Notes: generated from the letters alone by a model not told the origin. A DNA stretch of 64,000 nucleotides from an uncultured Muribaculum sp. (GCF_910583865.1 NZ_CAJTYX010000001.1:62001-126000), one strand, 5' to 3'; counted from the stretch's first letter, positions 1 through 9,823 are shown. Numbers and translations are program-made.

Positions 1-924
1 GCACGCAAGGAGAGCGAGGATCCGGGCTCGGCACGCAACGGAGGCATGCTCCCCTGGTTCGGCACGGGAAGAATGGTGCCTGAGTTTGAGAAAACAGCGT
101 TTGCGCTCGCCGACAGCACATTCTCCGAGCCGTTCGCCACGTCCTACGGCTACCATATCGTAAAGACCCTCGGACATCGCGGCGTGCCGTCGCTCGACGA
201 GGTGCGCCCGCAGATCATGGCCATGATGCAGCGTGACGGACGCGCACAGATACCCTACCGCAAGAAAATGGACGAACTACACGCACGTTTCCAGCCTGCC
301 GGAGCCGACTCGCTGAGCGAGAACGAGCTTATCGACCGTGAGGTAGCGCGCCTTGCAGCAGAGGATGCCGACTTCGCCAACCTGCTCCGTGAATACCACG
401 ACGGCATGCTCCTATTCGAGATAAGCAACCGCAAGATATGGGAAGGTGCAGCCAAGGACACCGAAGGAATCGAGAAATATTTCGAGGCACATCGAGGCGA
501 CTACGCTCTGACCGAGCCTAAATACAAGGGCTTCATGATTTATACCCCAAACGATTCAATGATGACCGTAGTAGCTGACTTCGTGAAGGCCAACGCAATC
601 GACCGCGATTCAATCGGAGTAGTGCTGAAACGCCAATTCGACAAAGATGTACGCGTAGAGCGCGTGCTTGCTGCAAAGGGCGACAACAAGGTCGTCGATG
701 CCGTGGCTTTCGGGGCAGAGCGTCCGGAGCTTCCCGGCAAATGGAAATGCTGGATGGCATGGGAGGGACGCCTTATAGAGGCACCCGAAGAGGCCGCCGA
801 CGTGCGCGGCGCTGTCACCACCGACTACCAGGCGCAGCTCGAACGCCAGTGGATAGAGCAGCTTAAAGCCACCCATAAGGTCAAGGTCAACAAAAAGGTG
901 CTCAAGAAGCTCACCAAGAAATAA
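1..924 (+). CDS. Parvulin-type peptidylprolyl isomerase (SurA/PpiD-like), 5'-truncated by the window edge
   Basis: The reading frame is open from base 1, and the residues before the first ATG (position 46) already match a PpiC rotamase domain (GSARNGG, then WFGTGRMVPEFEKTAF, then SEPF and GYHIVK). The gene therefore begins upstream of the window. The rotamase domain is followed by about 200 residues without a recognised fold and a lysine-rich C-terminus. The family catalyses cis-trans isomerisation of prolyl bonds in the periplasm and assists outer-membrane protein folding. It is the first visible member of a row of SurA-like genes ending at an OstA-like gene, a typical Bacteroidales envelope cluster. 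A hairpin at 1006-1041 separates it from the next one. The family is clear; the substrates are unknown. Confidence 0.88.
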   Translation, partial: ARKESEDPGSARNGGMLPWFGTGRMVPEFEKTAFALADSTFSEPFATSYGYHIVKTLGHRGVPSLDEVRPQIMAMMQRDGRAQIPYRKKMDELHARFQPAGADSLSENELIDREVARLAAEDADFANLLREYHDGMLLFEISNRKIWEGAAKDTEGIEKYFEAHRGDYALTEPKYKGFMIYTPNDSMMTVVADFVKANAIDRDSIGVVLKRQFDKDVRVERVLAAKGDNKVVDAVAFGAERPELPGKWKCWMAWEGRLIEAPEEAADVRGAVTTDYQAQLERQWIEQLKATHKVKVNKKVLKKLTKK

Positions 925-1005
925 GATGCCTATGCCGAGGCGGCTACAACGACATCATAGAAATTAAGGACAACAAGGACTTTAAAGCCTTTTACCGATC
1001 TATAT

Positions 1006-1041
1006 AAAGGGGTTGATGCCGGTCATGGCATCAACCCCTTT
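1006..1041 (+). terminator. Rho-independent-like terminator after the first isomerase
   Basis: A 15-bp perfect stem (1006-1020 paired with 1027-1041) with a 6-base loop lies 80 bases after the stop codon. The T-run after it is short, so it could also be a 3'-end stabilising hairpin. Confidence 0.6.
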
Positions 1042-1599
1042 CACATCTGATACAACTGATAAGTAACAATAAGTTATAGTATTGTAAAGCGGAAATCCCC
1101 TTCAACCTTGCAGTCAGATTCAGGATTTATCCCGAAGTATTCGTGACGATATGCCTCGATGAACATAGGCATTGACACATGACGAAATGGCGGCATCCGG
1201 CATGGATGTCGCTGCAATATCTGATGTATGACAGGCTAATCGAGGCGAAAACAACGTCCATTGCATGAAAAACCAACAAGTCTCGGCTATCCCTGCGGGA
1301 AAACCGTGACCTATGATTCTGCAAGACGGGACTCAGAACATATGTCGAAAATCCACCGGAGAAGAGCCGTCCCATCACTTTCAGCCACCTCGTCGCGATG
1401 AGTGATGGCCGAATTGCCTCGGTGATGTAATCCCCGGAGACATGGTGCACAATGTCCCCATGCCTTTGCTCTGCAAAAATATCGAAGAAAACCGACAATC
1501 CCTCCCGCTCCACGGTTAATATAAGTTAAAACAATTTTATGCCAACACACCCCTACTATTTTTCGCCATAGACGGGTAAATGAAATTTGGGTGACGATG
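1042..1599. other. Gene-poor spacer
   Basis: About 560 bases between the terminator and the next promoter. The only long frame is on the minus strand (1127-1513, 128 codons). It has no recognisable domain, signal or start context. I see no RNA gene, and no repeat shared with the rest of the window. It may be decayed sequence. Confidence 0.4.
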
Positions 1600-1629
1600 G
1601 TTGGGTTTATAGGAAAATTCGTAAATTTG
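1600..1629 (+). promoter_or_regulatory. Candidate Bacteroidetes promoter for the SurA-like/OstA operon
   Basis: A -7 box TAAATTTG (1622-1629) matches TAnnTTTG, with GTTG 18 bases upstream as a weak -33 box. It lies 47 bases before the first gene of the operon. Confidence 0.4.
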
Positions 1630-1676
1630 AGGCTTGAATCGGGAGGCAGGCGCATGCGCCTGTCACGGTAAAGCCC

Positions 1677-2612
1677 ATGATGATGCAGATAGCGCCTATT
1701 ACAATCCCGGGAATCAGGTCGATTGCCATTTGTGCAGGCTGCTGCGTGACGATGATGTCGTGCGGTGGCCGGAGTGGTGACGACATATTGCCGGAGGGAG
1801 TACTGGCGAAGGTAGGGACTGACGAACTTACCGTGGCCGACGTGCGCGAGGTGCTCCCTTACAGCCTTACGGGTAGCGACAGCGCCGCATGGTGTCGCAG
1901 TTATGTCGACGCATGGGTGGAGCGCAAGGTGATTGGCGTGGAAGCCTCGCGGGAGATTGCCGATACCAGGCGTATCGACCGCATGGCCGAGGAATACCGC
2001 AATGACCTGCTCATGCGCGAATACCGCAGGCAGATGGCCGCACAGAACTCCTGCAAGGAGTTTGATGAAGGCACTCTCCGCGCAGAATACGACAGGAACC
2101 GTGGCATGTATCGCTGCACACAGCCCATGATGCGCGGCATTTTCCTCGCGGTAGACTCTCGTCATCCACGTCTGCACGACCTGCGCCGCTGGAGCCGGTC
2201 GACACACGCCGACGACCTTGAGAGACTTGAGAAAGAGAGCCTTGACCCGGACATGGAATATCTGTATTTCCGCGACCGATGGCTGTCGTGGGGCGACATA
2301 GCCGGCAGAGTGCCGGGAGGCGTAGACACCAATCCCGACAAACTTCTGAAACTGCATCCCGGATTCGAGGCCAGAGTCGGCGACCGCGTGTATATGCTGT
2401 CGGTGAACGAATATCTCGCTCCCGGCGAACAGATGCCGTTTGACCTCGCCCGCGAACAAGTGGCACGGATGCTCGCGTCGGAGTCTGCCGCCGACTACGA
2501 CCGCACTTTGCGCGACGGCCTTGTGAGCCGCGCTTATGCCAACGGACTGGTGCGCATCAACAGAACGCTTATCCCCGGACAGGACACCGCCTCTGTGGCA
2601 GTTGACAATTGA
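1677..2612 (+). CDS. SurA-like periplasmic lipoprotein without a rotamase domain
   Basis: 311 residues. The N-terminus has a short hydrophobic stretch followed by candidate lipobox cysteines (C22 or C29, in MMSCGG), so it is probably a lipoprotein. Residues about 40-150 resemble the SurA N-terminal chaperone region (GVLAKVGTDELTVADV, then helical segments rich in R and E). I see no PpiC signature in the rest, which suggests a chaperone-only member. The stop overlaps the longest possible frame of the next isomerase by 4 bases, so the two are probably co-transcribed and translationally coupled. The start is uncertain because three Met codons occur in a row. Role in outer-membrane protein folding is inferred from neighbours. 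Confidence 0.75.
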   Translation: MMMQIAPITIPGIRSIAICAGCCVTMMSCGGRSGDDILPEGVLAKVGTDELTVADVREVLPYSLTGSDSAAWCRSYVDAWVERKVIGVEASREIADTRRIDRMAEEYRNDLLMREYRRQMAAQNSCKEFDEGTLRAEYDRNRGMYRCTQPMMRGIFLAVDSRHPRLHDLRRWSRSTHADDLERLEKESLDPDMEYLYFRDRWLSWGDIAGRVPGGVDTNPDKLLKLHPGFEARVGDRVYMLSVNEYLAPGEQMPFDLAREQVARMLASESAADYDRTLRDGLVSRAYANGLVRINRTLIPGQDTASVAVDN

Positions 2613-2647
2613 ATGAACGTATAACACAATACATAACCGATAAAGAA

Positions 2648-4036
2648 GTGAAAATATCAAAGCATATGATTGCCGGCGCTTTCGGCGCTCTGGCGCTGAC
2701 GATGGCCGCCCAGAACAATATCATCGAGGAAGTGGCCTGGTGGATCGGAGACCAGCCTATCTACAAGAGTGAAATCGAGGAGTCATATCAGACCATGCAG
2801 TCGCAACGCAGCGACATCGACGGCGACCCTTACTGCGTGATTCCGGAACAACTCGCAGTAGAGAAACTTTTCATCCATCAGGCCGAGATCGACTCGATAG
2901 AAATTCCTGACAACCAGGTGATGCAGATGGTCGACCAGCAAGTGAACTTTCTCATCGCCAACCTCGGCACCCAGCAGAAAGTGGAAGAGTTCTACCATCG
3001 CCCGCTGCCTGAAGTGCGCGAGCAGCTCCGCGACATGATACGCAACCACCAGCTCGTCGAGGAAGTGCAGAGCTCCCTGACAAAGGATGTCAAAGCCACC
3101 CCGAGCGACGTGCGCCGCTACTTCGCATCGCTACCCAAGGACAGCGTGCCTTTCGTGCCGATGCAGGTGGAGGTAAAGATCATGACCCTCAACCCCGTGA
3201 TACCGCGCGAGGAGATTGACGAGGTGAAAGCCCGTCTGCGCGACTATGCCGACCGTGTCAACAAGGGCGAGAGTGATTTCAGCACCCTCGCCATCCTCTA
3301 CAGCGAGGATGGCAGCAGCCTGCGAGGCGGTGAACTGGGCTTCATCGGCCGCGCGAACCTTGAGCCTGAATACGCCGCAGTGGCCTTCAACCTCAATGAC
3401 ACCAAGAAAGTGTCGAAAATCGTCGAGACCCAGTTCGGCTACCATATTATCCAGCTTATCGAAAAGCGTGGCGACCGCATCAACACACGCCACATACTGT
3501 TGCGACCGAAGGTTTCAGACAAGGACCTCACAGATGCCGTCAACCGTCTTGACACGGTGCGTCAGGAGATTCTTGCCGAGAAGTTCACCTTCGAGGATGC
3601 CGTCCCCTACGTGTCGCAGGACAAGGACACCCACAACAACCGAGGTCAGATGGTAAACCAGGAAAACAACTCCACCCGATTCGAGATGGGGCAGCTTCCT
3701 CAGGAAGTCAGCCGTACCGTGGCCGACATGAGCGTAGGTGAGATATCGAAGCCTTTCATCATGAAAGACCCTAAGCGCAACCGCGACATAGTGGCTATGG
3801 TGAAACTCACAAACCGTATTCCTGGCCACCGCGCCAACATGAGCGATGACTACCAGCTGATAAAAGATCTCTACGAAAGCCATGCCAAGGAAGAGATCGT
3901 CAAGAAGTGGGTCGAAAAGAAAATTGCCGATACCTACGTGAAGATCGAGGACGGATGGCGCGACTGCGACTTCAAGCATAAAGGATGGATCAGACAGGGC
4001 GTCAACCAAGACTCCGCCAACGGCGAGAAAGAATGA
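2648..4036 (+). CDS. surA: Peptidylprolyl isomerase, SurA family
   Basis: Periplasmic foldase and chaperone for outer-membrane proteins. The GTG at 2648 is preferred because it gives a clean signal peptide (MKISKHMIAGAFGALALTMA, cleaved near AAQN). The longer TTG frame from 2609 would place acidic residues ahead of it. The SurA N-terminal domain spans about 15-150. A first PpiC rotamase domain spans about 165-275 (FSTLAILYSEDGSSLRGGEL, FGYHIIQL). A second, more divergent rotamase-like region follows from RINTRHILLRP to GEISKPF. The gene sits in the middle of the operon, 32 bases before an OstA-like gene. That fits a combined role in outer-membrane protein and lipopolysaccharide assembly. The symbol follows the family. 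Confidence 0.88.
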   Translation: MKISKHMIAGAFGALALTMAAQNNIIEEVAWWIGDQPIYKSEIEESYQTMQSQRSDIDGDPYCVIPEQLAVEKLFIHQAEIDSIEIPDNQVMQMVDQQVNFLIANLGTQQKVEEFYHRPLPEVREQLRDMIRNHQLVEEVQSSLTKDVKATPSDVRRYFASLPKDSVPFVPMQVEVKIMTLNPVIPREEIDEVKARLRDYADRVNKGESDFSTLAILYSEDGSSLRGGELGFIGRANLEPEYAAVAFNLNDTKKVSKIVETQFGYHIIQLIEKRGDRINTRHILLRPKVSDKDLTDAVNRLDTVRQEILAEKFTFEDAVPYVSQDKDTHNNRGQMVNQENNSTRFEMGQLPQEVSRTVADMSVGEISKPFIMKDPKRNRDIVAMVKLTNRIPGHRANMSDDYQLIKDLYESHAKEEIVKKWVEKKIADTYVKIEDGWRDCDFKHKGWIRQGVNQDSANGEKE

Positions 4037-4068
4037 CACGCTGCCGTTGAAGTATTGTTTATCATGAC

Positions 4069-5847
4069 ATGTTCAATCAGGATTCGATGAGCAACGACGA
4101 TATGCATCGGGAGGCGGCCGATGCGGGAAAGACGACGCATGACAACCGGCGACGCGGAGGATGGGCCGTGGCCTGCCTGCTTGCACTTGGCGTCCCGGCG
4201 TTGCTTTCCGGGCATCCCGACCCTCCGAAGGCGCCGGCCACAGAACTCCCCCCGGTCAATCCTCCGAAGCGCTACGAGATAAAGCCTACTGTGCCCGGCA
4301 CAGACCGCCACACTCCCGGAAAGGTTTTCCTTGAGCGGGCAGACCGCCTGTGGACGGATGACAGCCGCGATTCAGTGGCCTATCAGATTCTCGTTGGTAA
4401 CGTGCAGTTTCGCAAGGATGACATGTTCATGTACTGCGACAGCGCACATTTCTACGACCAGGAAGGAAGCTTCGACGCTTTCGGCAACGTAAGGATGGAG
4501 CAGGGTGACACCCTCTTTGTCTACGCCGACGAGCTTAACTACAATAATCCCGAGGAGATGGCCGTGTTCTACGGCAACGGCGTGCAGGAGGTCAGACTCA
4601 TCAACAACGACGTGCAGCTCACCACCGACGTGTTCAATTACGACCTCGGGCAGGACCTCGGATACTACACCAATGGCGGCACACTGACCGACACCGCCAA
4701 CGTGCTTACATCTATCTACGGAGAGTACAGCCCCACGACAAAGGACGCGCAGTTCCGCCTCGACGTGGTGCTGAAAGACAACGGCGAGCGCGACTTCACC
4801 CTCGAGACCGAAGAACTGCTTTACAACACCGACAACCATATCGCACAGATTGTCAAGCCTTCGGTAATCACCACCGACAGCGCCACCGTCTATTCAAGCA
4901 ACGGTATGTACAACACCGAGGCCGACACCACACGTCTCTACGACCGCTCACTGATAAAGACCCGGCGGGGCAACACGCTCACAGGCGACACACTGTTCTA
5001 TGACCAGGTGGCCGGCTTCGGCCAGGCATGGGGCAATATGGTACTGACCGACTCTGCCAGACAGTCTGCACTTGAAGGAGGCTACGGGTGCTACTTCGAA
5101 AAGCAGGACAGTTCTTTCGCCACCATCCGTGCGCGGCTTCTCGAATACAGCAAGAAGGACACGCTCTACCTCCACGGCGACACTATCCGCACCTATGTGA
5201 TGCGCAGCGACAGCGATTCAACCCATGTGATGACCGCATATCCACGTGTACGCTTCTGGCGAATCGACCTACAGGGACTGTGCGACTCGCTCAGTGTGGT
5301 GGAACGTGACTCGCTGATGTACATGCATCGCCATCCCATAGTATGGAGCGGAGAAAGGCAGGTGTTCGGCAACATCATACAGGTGCATTTCAATGACTCC
5401 ACTGTCGACTGGGCCAAATTGCCGGAATTCGGCTTCGTGGCCGAGCATGTAGGTGACGAGTTCTACAACCAGCTGACAGGCAAGGAGATGTTGGCGCAGT
5501 TTGCCGACGGTTCCATATCGCAGCTCGACGTAAGCGGCAACGTGGAGAACATAATGCTTCCGCAGGAGAATGACTCTACCTACAATAAGATAATCAGCTC
5601 CACGAGCAGCTTTTTAAGAGCGCATTTCAACGACTCGACACTGCGGAAACTCACCATGTGGCCCGAGGTCGACGGAACCGTCACCCCCTTGTATCTTGCT
5701 AAGAAATCTATCTACTATCTCCCGCAGTTCAAGTGGTACGAGGCTCTTAGACCCAAGGACAAGGACGACATATTCAATGTGCCCCCCGAGATGGAGGCTC
5801 TGCTCAAGGAGCCGGATCCCGGTTTGCGGCGACGCAAAGTCAATTGA
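4069..5847 (+). CDS. OstA/LptA-like lipopolysaccharide transport protein
   Basis: 592 residues, with a basic stretch and hydrophobic segment near residues 28-48 (RRRGGWAVACLLALGV) acting as signal peptide or anchor. The rest is built of OstA-type beta-strand repeats, recognisable by recurring units such as GNVQFRKDDMFMYCDSAHFY, GNVRMEQGDTLFVYADELNY and GNTLTGDTLFYDQ. OstA/LptA proteins form a periplasmic beta-jellyroll that carries lipopolysaccharide to the outer membrane. The Bacteroidetes version is long and single-chain like this one. It lies directly behind the SurA-like genes. The start is uncertain because a second Met lies six codons in. The C-terminus is basic (LRRRKVN). Confidence 0.85.
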   Translation: MFNQDSMSNDDMHREAADAGKTTHDNRRRGGWAVACLLALGVPALLSGHPDPPKAPATELPPVNPPKRYEIKPTVPGTDRHTPGKVFLERADRLWTDDSRDSVAYQILVGNVQFRKDDMFMYCDSAHFYDQEGSFDAFGNVRMEQGDTLFVYADELNYNNPEEMAVFYGNGVQEVRLINNDVQLTTDVFNYDLGQDLGYYTNGGTLTDTANVLTSIYGEYSPTTKDAQFRLDVVLKDNGERDFTLETEELLYNTDNHIAQIVKPSVITTDSATVYSSNGMYNTEADTTRLYDRSLIKTRRGNTLTGDTLFYDQVAGFGQAWGNMVLTDSARQSALEGGYGCYFEKQDSSFATIRARLLEYSKKDTLYLHGDTIRTYVMRSDSDSTHVMTAYPRVRFWRIDLQGLCDSLSVVERDSLMYMHRHPIVWSGERQVFGNIIQVHFNDSTVDWAKLPEFGFVAEHVGDEFYNQLTGKEMLAQFADGSISQLDVSGNVENIMLPQENDSTYNKIISSTSSFLRAHFNDSTLRKLTMWPEVDGTVTPLYLAKKSIYYLPQFKWYEALRPKDKDDIFNVPPEMEALLKEPDPGLRRRKVN

Positions 5848-5912
5848 GCCGGGACTTATTGTGCGTTTTTTTGCATAAATCAAAATTCAATTCCATTTAT
5901 CGACTATCTCTG

Positions 5913-6824
5913 ATGATTGAGCAATCTGAAAACCGGCTTCCCGTGGCCGAAAGCGCGGGTTTGCGCCTCACCGGGGCAAAAACCTTGTTGTTATTCGTAT
6001 GCTGCTGGATTTTCTCATGGGCGCTTGGCCTGGTGGTAATCGGCCTCGTGGGTGGCGCTACTCTCGAACGCCTTCGTTGGGCGGTGGTGCTCCAGGACCT
6101 TGTGATATTCATGCTCCCGACGGTGATGACATTCCTTATCGCCGCACGCCGTCCATGGCACGTAATGGGCGTGGATCGTGCTCCCGGATGGTTCGGACTG
6201 ACAAGCACGCTTTTTACGCTTATCATCGCCATTCCGGCCATGAATCTTATCGTGGCATGGAATGAAAGCGTGCATCTACCCGACAGCATGTCCCGGCTGG
6301 AAGAGCTGCTGCGCACCTATGAAGCCACTGCAGGCGCTATGGTCGAGGGGCTGTTCGGCGGCACCGGCGTGACCGACCTTATCGTTTCCGTGCTTATCAT
6401 CGGTGTACTGACCGGTGTGGCCGAGGAGTGTTTCTTCAGAGGCGGTTTGCAATCCATCCTGATGCGTATGTTTCCTAATCCGCATGTGGCAATATGGGTG
6501 GCGGCGCTCGTATTCAGCGCCATCCACATGCAGTTTTTCGGTTTTGTACCGCGACTGCTGCTCGGAGCCTTTTTCGGATACCTCTACTGGTGGAGCGGTT
6601 CGCTGTGGCTTGCCGTCGCAGCACATGCATTCAACAATTCGCTTGTAGTACTTAACATGTGGCTCATCAGGCGTGGGATTGACAACATCAATCTCGATTC
6701 TCTTGGTGCGAGTCCGGGAGGAGGTCATGCCATATTGGCCTTAATGAGCTTCGTGCTCGCATTCGTATCGGTATGGTACATGTGGAGACATCTTCCCAGG
6801 ATGCGTGACACAGTGAAACAATGA
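5913..6824 (+). CDS. CPBP family intramembrane metalloprotease
   Basis: 303 residues, about eight membrane segments. The Abi/CPBP signature is complete: EECFFR (E171, E172, R176), FSAIH (H205) and AHAFNN (H238, N241/N242). These residues form the metal site of the Rce1-like fold. The frame extends 23 codons further upstream to 5844, but that part is not membrane-like, so the ATG at 5913 is preferred. Members cleave membrane substrates or act in self-immunity and prenyl-protein processing. No bacteriocin genes are nearby, so the substrate cannot be inferred. It is probably the last gene of the envelope operon and is followed by a strong hairpin. Confidence 0.87.
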   Translation: MIEQSENRLPVAESAGLRLTGAKTLLLFVCCWIFSWALGLVVIGLVGGATLERLRWAVVLQDLVIFMLPTVMTFLIAARRPWHVMGVDRAPGWFGLTSTLFTLIIAIPAMNLIVAWNESVHLPDSMSRLEELLRTYEATAGAMVEGLFGGTGVTDLIVSVLIIGVLTGVAEECFFRGGLQSILMRMFPNPHVAIWVAALVFSAIHMQFFGFVPRLLLGAFFGYLYWWSGSLWLAVAAHAFNNSLVVLNMWLIRRGIDNINLDSLGASPGGGHAILALMSFVLAFVSVWYMWRHLPRMRDTVKQ

Positions 6825-6941
6825 GACTCTGAGCATATTGCACAATTTCCCAGTTAGACAACTCCCGGCAATATGTTTTAAAACAAAGTTACCCAAAACG
6901 AGCACACAACACATTATCAAACAACAATATACAATTTTGCA

Positions 6942-6981
6942 ATATGCCTAAAGTTTTCCAAAACGAAAACTTTAGGCATAT
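6942..6981 (+). terminator. 17-bp perfect hairpin after the CPBP gene
   Basis: The arms 6942-6958 and 6965-6981 are perfectly complementary around a 6-base loop and are followed by a T-rich run. The position fits a terminator for the envelope operon. The hairpin also lies just upstream of the nrdD promoter, so an operator role cannot be excluded. Confidence 0.6.
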
Positions 6982-6996
6982 TTAGTTGTTGGAATG

Positions 6997-7028
6997 ATTG
7001 CATAATTGCAGACACTTGCATAACTTTG
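6997..7028 (+). promoter_or_regulatory. Candidate promoter of nrdDG
   Basis: The -7 box TAACTTTG (7021-7028) is preceded, after 20 bases, by ATTG ending at 7000. The start codon of nrdD is 53 bases downstream. Confidence 0.5.
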
Positions 7029-7080
7029 CATTCACAAAAAAAATACATTTTCCGAACATCCTGCTAACTCTAAGACATAG

Positions 7081-9288
7081 ATGATACAGACAGTAGTCAA
7101 ACGCGACGGACGCGTCGTGGGATACAACGATGAGAAGATAAAGGCCGCCATCCGCAAGGCCATGTTGCAGACTGAAATCGGGGAGGACGAAAGTCTCATA
7201 ATGAAGATTACCGACCGCATCTCGATGACAGGCAACGAGCGCATGACCGTGGAGGAAATCCAGGACCGCGTGGAGTTCGAGCTGATGAAAAGCCCGCGCA
7301 AGGAGGTGGCAAAACGCTATATCGCCTACCGAGACCAGCGCAACATAGCCCGTCGGGCCAAAACACGCGACATGTTCCTCGAAATAATCGAGGCCAAGAA
7401 CAACGACATCACCCGCGAGAACGCCAACATGAACACCGATTCCCCGGCAGGTATGATGATGAAGTTCGCGAGCGAGACTACAAAACCTTTCGTCGACGAC
7501 TACCTACTCTCCCATGAGGCTCGCGAGGCAGTCCGTCAAGGCTATCTGCACATCCACGATAAGGATTACTATCCCACCAAGAGCCTCACCTGCGTCCAAC
7601 ATCCGCTCGACAAGATACTGAAATACGGCTTCACGGCAGGCCATGGCGAATCGCGCCCGGCAAAACGCATAGAGACGGCAAGCATCATCGGATGCATATC
7701 GCTCGAAACCGCGCAGAACGAGATGCACGGCGGCCAGGCCATACCCGCGTTCGACTTCTATCTGGCTTCGTTCGTGCGCTCGTCGTATATCGAAGAGGTA
7801 AAGACTCTTGAGGCACTGTCAGGCGAGGATCTCAGCGACCTCTACGATGCCCCGATTGACGACTACCTGAAACTGCCTCTCGACGGACTGAAAGGGAAAG
7901 AGCGCATGAAACAGCATGCCATAAACGAGACCGTAGGCAGGGTGCACCAGTCGATGGAGGCTTTTATCCACAACATGAACACCATCCATTCACGCGGAGG
8001 CAACCAGGTGGTGTTCAGCTCCATCAATTACGGCACCGACACATCCGCCGAGGGACGTTGCATCATCCGCGAGATCCTTAATTCCACCTACGAAGGTGTG
8101 GGCAACGGCGCTACAGCCATATTCCCCATCCAGATATGGAAGAAAAAGACCGGCGTGAGCTACAAGCCGGGCGACCGCAACTACGATCTCTACAAGCTCG
8201 CATGCAAGGTGACCGCGCGCCGCTTCTTCCCCAACTTCCTGAATCTCGACGCGACGTTCAACCATCATGACAAATGGCGTGCCGACGATCACGAACGCTA
8301 CCTATATGAGGTAGCCACGATGGGTTGCCGTACACGTGTGTTCGAGAACCGTTATGGCGAAAAGACCTCCGTAGGCCGTGGAAACCTCAGCTTCTCCACA
8401 ATCAACATCGTGCGCATAGCCATCGAGTGCATGAACATCCAGGACAAGGAAGAGCGCCTGTCACGTTTCTTCAGCCGTCTCGACAACGTGCTCGACATCA
8501 CCGCACGTCAGCTATGCGACCGGTTCGACTTCCAAAAGACAGCGCTCGCGAAGCAGTTCCCGCTGCTGATGTCGCGCCTGTGGATCGGAGCTGAAAGCCT
8601 CAAGCCCACCGACACCATCGAGAATGTAATCAACCAGGGCACTCTCGGCATCGGATTCATCGGACTGGCCGAGTGCCTGGTGGCACTTGTCGGCAAGCAT
8701 CATGGAGAGAGCGACGAAGCCCAGGAGCTTGGCCTGAAGATAGTGAGCCATATGCGCAGCCGTGTCAATGAATTCTGTGAGCGCTACCAGCACAACTTCT
8801 CCGTACTTGCCACTCCCGCAGAGGGATTGTCAGGAAAGTTCACCAAAAAAGACCGCAAGTCGTTCGGTATAATTCCGGGAGTTACCGACCGAACCTATTA
8901 CACCAACTCCAACCATGTGCCGGTCTACTACCACTGTTCGCCGCGCCACAAGGCCAAAATAGAAGCCCCCTACCATGCGCTCACTGGGGGCGGCCATATA
9001 TTCTACGTGGAAATCGACGGCGACGCCACGCACAACCCCGAAGCTATCAGCGATATCGTCGACCTCATGGACAAGTACAACATAGGTTACGGATCGGTCA
9101 ACCACAACCGCAACCGCTGCATGGATTGCGGCTATGAGGACGCGCAGGACAATCTCGACACATGCCCCAAATGCGGCAGCCATGCCATCGACAAGCTACA
9201 GCGCATCACAGGCTATCTCGTCGGCACCACCGACCGTTGGAACAGCGCCAAGCTGGCTGAACTTAACGACCGTGTCATACACAAATGA
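7081..9288 (+). CDS. nrdD: Anaerobic ribonucleoside-triphosphate reductase (class III)
   Basis: Makes deoxyribonucleotides from ribonucleoside triphosphates under anaerobic conditions using a glycyl radical. Residues 1-90 form an ATP-cone allosteric domain (VVKRDGRVVGYNDEKIKAAI). The reductase barrel follows. The C-terminus carries the zinc site CMDC (680/683) and CPKC (695/698), then the radical motif RITGYLVG with Gly711. At 735 residues it is a normal length. It overlaps nrdG by 4 bases, the usual coupling with its activase. A class III enzyme as the reductase in view fits a strict anaerobe. Confidence 0.97.
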   Translation: MIQTVVKRDGRVVGYNDEKIKAAIRKAMLQTEIGEDESLIMKITDRISMTGNERMTVEEIQDRVEFELMKSPRKEVAKRYIAYRDQRNIARRAKTRDMFLEIIEAKNNDITRENANMNTDSPAGMMMKFASETTKPFVDDYLLSHEAREAVRQGYLHIHDKDYYPTKSLTCVQHPLDKILKYGFTAGHGESRPAKRIETASIIGCISLETAQNEMHGGQAIPAFDFYLASFVRSSYIEEVKTLEALSGEDLSDLYDAPIDDYLKLPLDGLKGKERMKQHAINETVGRVHQSMEAFIHNMNTIHSRGGNQVVFSSINYGTDTSAEGRCIIREILNSTYEGVGNGATAIFPIQIWKKKTGVSYKPGDRNYDLYKLACKVTARRFFPNFLNLDATFNHHDKWRADDHERYLYEVATMGCRTRVFENRYGEKTSVGRGNLSFSTINIVRIAIECMNIQDKEERLSRFFSRLDNVLDITARQLCDRFDFQKTALAKQFPLLMSRLWIGAESLKPTDTIENVINQGTLGIGFIGLAECLVALVGKHHGESDEAQELGLKIVSHMRSRVNEFCERYQHNFSVLATPAEGLSGKFTKKDRKSFGIIPGVTDRTYYTNSNHVPVYYHCSPRHKAKIEAPYHALTGGGHIFYVEIDGDATHNPEAISDIVDLMDKYNIGYGSVNHNRNRCMDCGYEDAQDNLDTCPKCGSHAIDKLQRITGYLVGTTDRWNSAKLAELNDRVIHK

Positions 9289-9779
9289 CGATGCGGGTGC
9301 TTGACATAGTAGCGGGCACAAGCGTAGACGGCCCGGGACTGCGCACATCCATATACCTCGCAGGATGTGACCACGCATGCCGAGGATGCCACAATCCGGA
9401 GTCGTGGGGACACGACAGTGGCCACGAGATGAGCGTTGATGAAGTGATGGAGGTGGTACGCGACAACGACTTCAACGTCACCTTTTCCGGTGGAGACCCG
9501 CTCTATCAGGCCGAAGCTGTCACGGAACTTGCACGTGCGGTCAAAAGCGCCGGTTACACCCTATGGTGCTATACCGGGTTTACGTATGAGCAGATTGCCG
9601 TGCAACCACGCTTCGCCCCCCTTATGTCCCTTGTCGACGTGCTCGTCGACGGCCCTTTCGTGGAGGAACTGCGCGACACGTCGCTCCTTTTCCGTGGCTC
9701 CTCCAACCAAAGGCTCATAGACCTGAATGCTACACGCCAATCCGGAAAGCCGGTGATATGGAGTTATCCGACGGAATGA
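9285..9779 (+). CDS. nrdG: Anaerobic ribonucleotide reductase activating protein (radical SAM)
   Basis: 164 residues. The radical-SAM cluster motif is present as CDHACRGC (CxxxCxxC) near residue 30, followed by the SAM-binding TFSGGDPLYQ. The enzyme uses S-adenosylmethionine and a 4Fe-4S cluster to create the glycyl radical on NrdD. The ATG overlaps the nrdD stop in an ATGA arrangement. A second in-frame Met two codons later is an alternative start. A hairpin terminator follows at 9824. Confidence 0.96.
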   Translation: MTMRVLDIVAGTSVDGPGLRTSIYLAGCDHACRGCHNPESWGHDSGHEMSVDEVMEVVRDNDFNVTFSGGDPLYQAEAVTELARAVKSAGYTLWCYTGFTYEQIAVQPRFAPLMSLVDVLVDGPFVEELRDTSLLFRGSSNQRLIDLNATRQSGKPVIWSYPTE

Positions 9780-9823
9780 CCGCATTTTAGCATGGTTAAA
9801 AGGCCATTGGAGATGAACACAGA

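Noticed and set aside
1311..2660. 449-codon minus-strand frame across the second SurA-like gene
   Set aside because: It runs through the promoter region and the start of a supported plus-strand lipoprotein gene; composition is that of a shadow frame.
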